Shown here: positions 11,964-13,402 of the stretch, piece after piece
How positions within the stretch are numbered: position 1 is the stretch's first letter
Layout of the letters: each line of letters begins with the position of its first letter
Source of the DNA: JAFAVZ01 sp036009105
GTDB taxonomy: Bacteria > Acidobacteriota > Thermoanaerobaculia > Gp7-AA8
Direction: 5' to 3'
NCBI GenBank assembly: GCA_036009105.1
Contig: DASYMJ010000293.1
Coordinates: 1 to 13,402, forward strand
DNA: 13,402 nt
Position numbers and translations under genes: made by a program
Notes under the pieces: generated by a model
Told to the model about the DNA's origin: nothing
Databases searched by the model: none
The model's input: the letters and a program-made list of their open reading frames with translations, nothing else

Positions 11964-13402
11964 CTTCAGCACCTTGGCGAGGAACTCCGCCGTCGGCGAG
12001 GCCTTCACCTTCGCCACCTGCTCCGGCGTCCCGGTGGCCACGATCCGGCCGCCGGCGTCGCCGCCCTCGGGGCCGAGGTCGATGATGTGGTCGGCGGTCT
12101 TGATCACGTCGAGGTTGTGCTCGATCACCACCACCGTGTTGCCGCGGTCGACCAGGCCGTGCATGAGGTGGAGGAGCTTCGCCACGTCGTCGAAGTGCAG
12201 GCCGGTGGTCGGCTCGTCGAGGATGTAGAGCGTGCGGCCGGTGGCGCGCTTGGCCAGCTCCTTGGCCAGCTTCACGCGCTGCGCTTCACCGCCGGAGAGC
12301 GTCGTGGAGGACTGCCCAAGCTTGATGTAGCCGAGGCCGACTTCATCGAGTGTGCGGAGGATGTTGGCGATCTTCGGGATGTTGCGGAACGTCTCCAGGC
12401 CCTGCTCCACCGTCATGTCCAGGATCTCGGCGATGGAGTGGCCCTTGTACGTCACCTGCAGCGTCTCCCGGTTGTAGCGCTTGCCGCCGCAGACGTCGCA
12501 CGTCACGTAGATGTCGGGCAGAAAGTGCATCTCGATCTTGATCTGCCCGTCGCCCTTGCACGCCTCGCAGCGGCCGCCCTTCACGTTGAAGGAGAAGCGC
12601 CCCGGCCCGTAGCCGCGCATACGCGCCTCGGGCGTCTGCGACATCAGGTTGCGGATCTCGGCGAAGAGCTGCGTGTACGTCGCCGGGTTCGAGCGCGGCG
12701 TGCGGCCGATGGGCGACTGGTCGATGTCGATGATCTTGTCGATCTGTTCCAGCCCCTCGATGCGGTCGTGCGCGCCGGGCGTGTCGACCGAGTCGTAGAA
12801 GTAGCGCGAGAGAGCCTTGTAGAGGATGTCGTTCACGAGCGTCGACTTGCCCGAGCCGCTGACGCCGGTCACGGCGGTGAAGACGCCGAGCGGGATGGCC
12901 ACGTCGAGGTTCTTGAGGTTGTTCTGCCGCGCATTGCGCACCACAAGCTTCGCCTCGGTGATCGGCCGCCGCGCCGGCGGCACTTCGATCGACGCCTCGC
13001 CGCGCAGATAGCGCGCCGTGAGGGAGCGCTCGTAGCGCTGCACTTCCTTGAGGGTTCCTTCGCCGACCACCTCGCCGCCGTGCACGCCCGCGCGGGGACC
13101 GAGGTCGACGATGTGGTCCGCGGCCTCGATCGTTTCCTCGTCGTGCTCCACCACGATCACCGTGTTGCCGATGTCGCGCAGGCTCTCGAGCGTCGCGATC
13201 ATTTTCACATTGTCCTTCGGATGCAAGCCGATGCTCGGCTCATCGAGCACGTAGAGCATGCCCATGAGGCCCGACCCGATCTGCGTGGACAATCGAATGC
13301 GCTGCGACTCGCCGCCCGAAAGGGTGGCGGAGCGGCGGTTGAAGCTGAGGTAGTCGAGCCCGATGCCAAGCAGCAGGTCGACGCGCCCGCGCACTTCACC
13401 GA
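11919..13402 (-). CDS. uvrA: Excinuclease ABC subunit A, C-terminal half (5' end beyond window)
   Basis: UvrA is the damage-sensing ATPase of nucleotide excision repair, handing lesions to UvrB. The visible part starts within the first ATPase (GEVRGRVDLLLGIGLDYL), includes its signature and Walker B (LSGGESQRIRL, YVLDEPSIGLHPKD), then the second ATPase Walker A (GVSGSGKSTLVNDIL). The zinc-finger cysteines CEAC and CDVC follow, then the second signature and Walker B (TLSGGEAQRVKLAKEL, YILDEPTTGLHFDD). The reading frame is open to base 13402, so the N-terminal half lies outside. The natural protein seems to end near AEFLAKVLKK. The last 13 residues (NVGPALSRPAVTR) are encoded by palindromic element D, whose core supplies the TAG stop, giving UvrA a repeat-derived tail. 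Confidence 0.97.
   Translation of the reverse strand, partial: GEVRGRVDLLLGIGLDYLSFNRRSATLSGGESQRIRLSTQIGSGLMGMLYVLDEPSIGLHPKDNVKMIATLESLRDIGNTVIVVEHDEETIEAADHIVDLGPRAGVHGGEVVGEGTLKEVQRYERSLTARYLRGEASIEVPPARRPITEAKLVVRNARQNNLKNLDVAIPLGVFTAVTGVSGSGKSTLVNDILYKALSRYFYDSVDTPGAHDRIEGLEQIDKIIDIDQSPIGRTPRSNPATYTQLFAEIRNLMSQTPEARMRGYGPGRFSFNVKGGRCEACKGDGQIKIEMHFLPDIYVTCDVCGGKRYNRETLQVTYKGHSIAEILDMTVEQGLETFRNIPKIANILRTLDEVGLGYIKLGQSSTTLSGGEAQRVKLAKELAKRATGRTLYILDEPTTGLHFDDVAKLLHLMHGLVDRGNTVVVIEHNLDVIKTADHIIDLGPEGGDAGGRIVATGTPEQVAKVKASPTAEFLAKVLKKNVGPALSRPAVTR

Overview
The window is 13.4 kb of GC-rich bacterial chromosome, tightly packed with complete genes and cut at both ends (a mazG 5' end on the left, a uvrA 5' part on the right). 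The best taxonomic hint is the gene at 6671-8110. It has the layout and the C-terminal KGYFP ending of the VWFA-related proteins expanded in Acidobacteriota. Together with the GC content and the diverged YidD, this suggests an acidobacterial or related soil/sediment genome; that is inference from family knowledge. No transposase, phage gene, CRISPR array, rRNA or tRNA is visible.

Layout: mazG and a yidD-like gene (+); nth (-); hutU (+), divergent from nth with essentially overlapping starts; a 56-codon hydrophilic ORF (-, 3555-3725); two tandem exported rhodanese genes (+, 3827-4312 and 4316-4786); a minus-strand series of a zinc-ribbon membrane protein, a membrane-anchored M15-like peptidase, the VWFA protein, a stand-alone LigD-type polymerase and a conserved unknown (4798-9781); an M13 metallopeptidase lipoprotein (+, 9816-11882); and the C-terminal half of uvrA (-). 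Functions are mixed: nucleotide-pool and DNA maintenance (MazG, Nth, LigD-Pol, UvrA), histidine catabolism (HutU) and envelope proteins.

Two things stand out. First, the upstream rhodanese gene carries an in-frame TGA at codon 115, exactly where its downstream paralogue has a Cys (C114). Forty-six well-conserved, GC3-rich codons follow up to a second stop 3 nt before the next ATG. A hairpin starting 13 nt after the TGA, with its loop 21 nt after, fits the bacterial SECIS layout. This makes it a candidate selenoprotein (C-A-U motif); a nonsense mutation or sequencing error is the alternative.

Second, three unrelated families of interspersed palindromic repeats sit at gene boundaries: four copies of a roughly 72-bp double-hairpin GGGCCGGCT element, two copies of a heptamer-based AACGATG element and one heptamer-based GCGATCA element. 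They share one architecture (inverted arms around a short core) and repeatedly contribute coding ends: the UvrA C-terminal tail, the VWFA signal peptide and stop codon, and the LigD stop codon.
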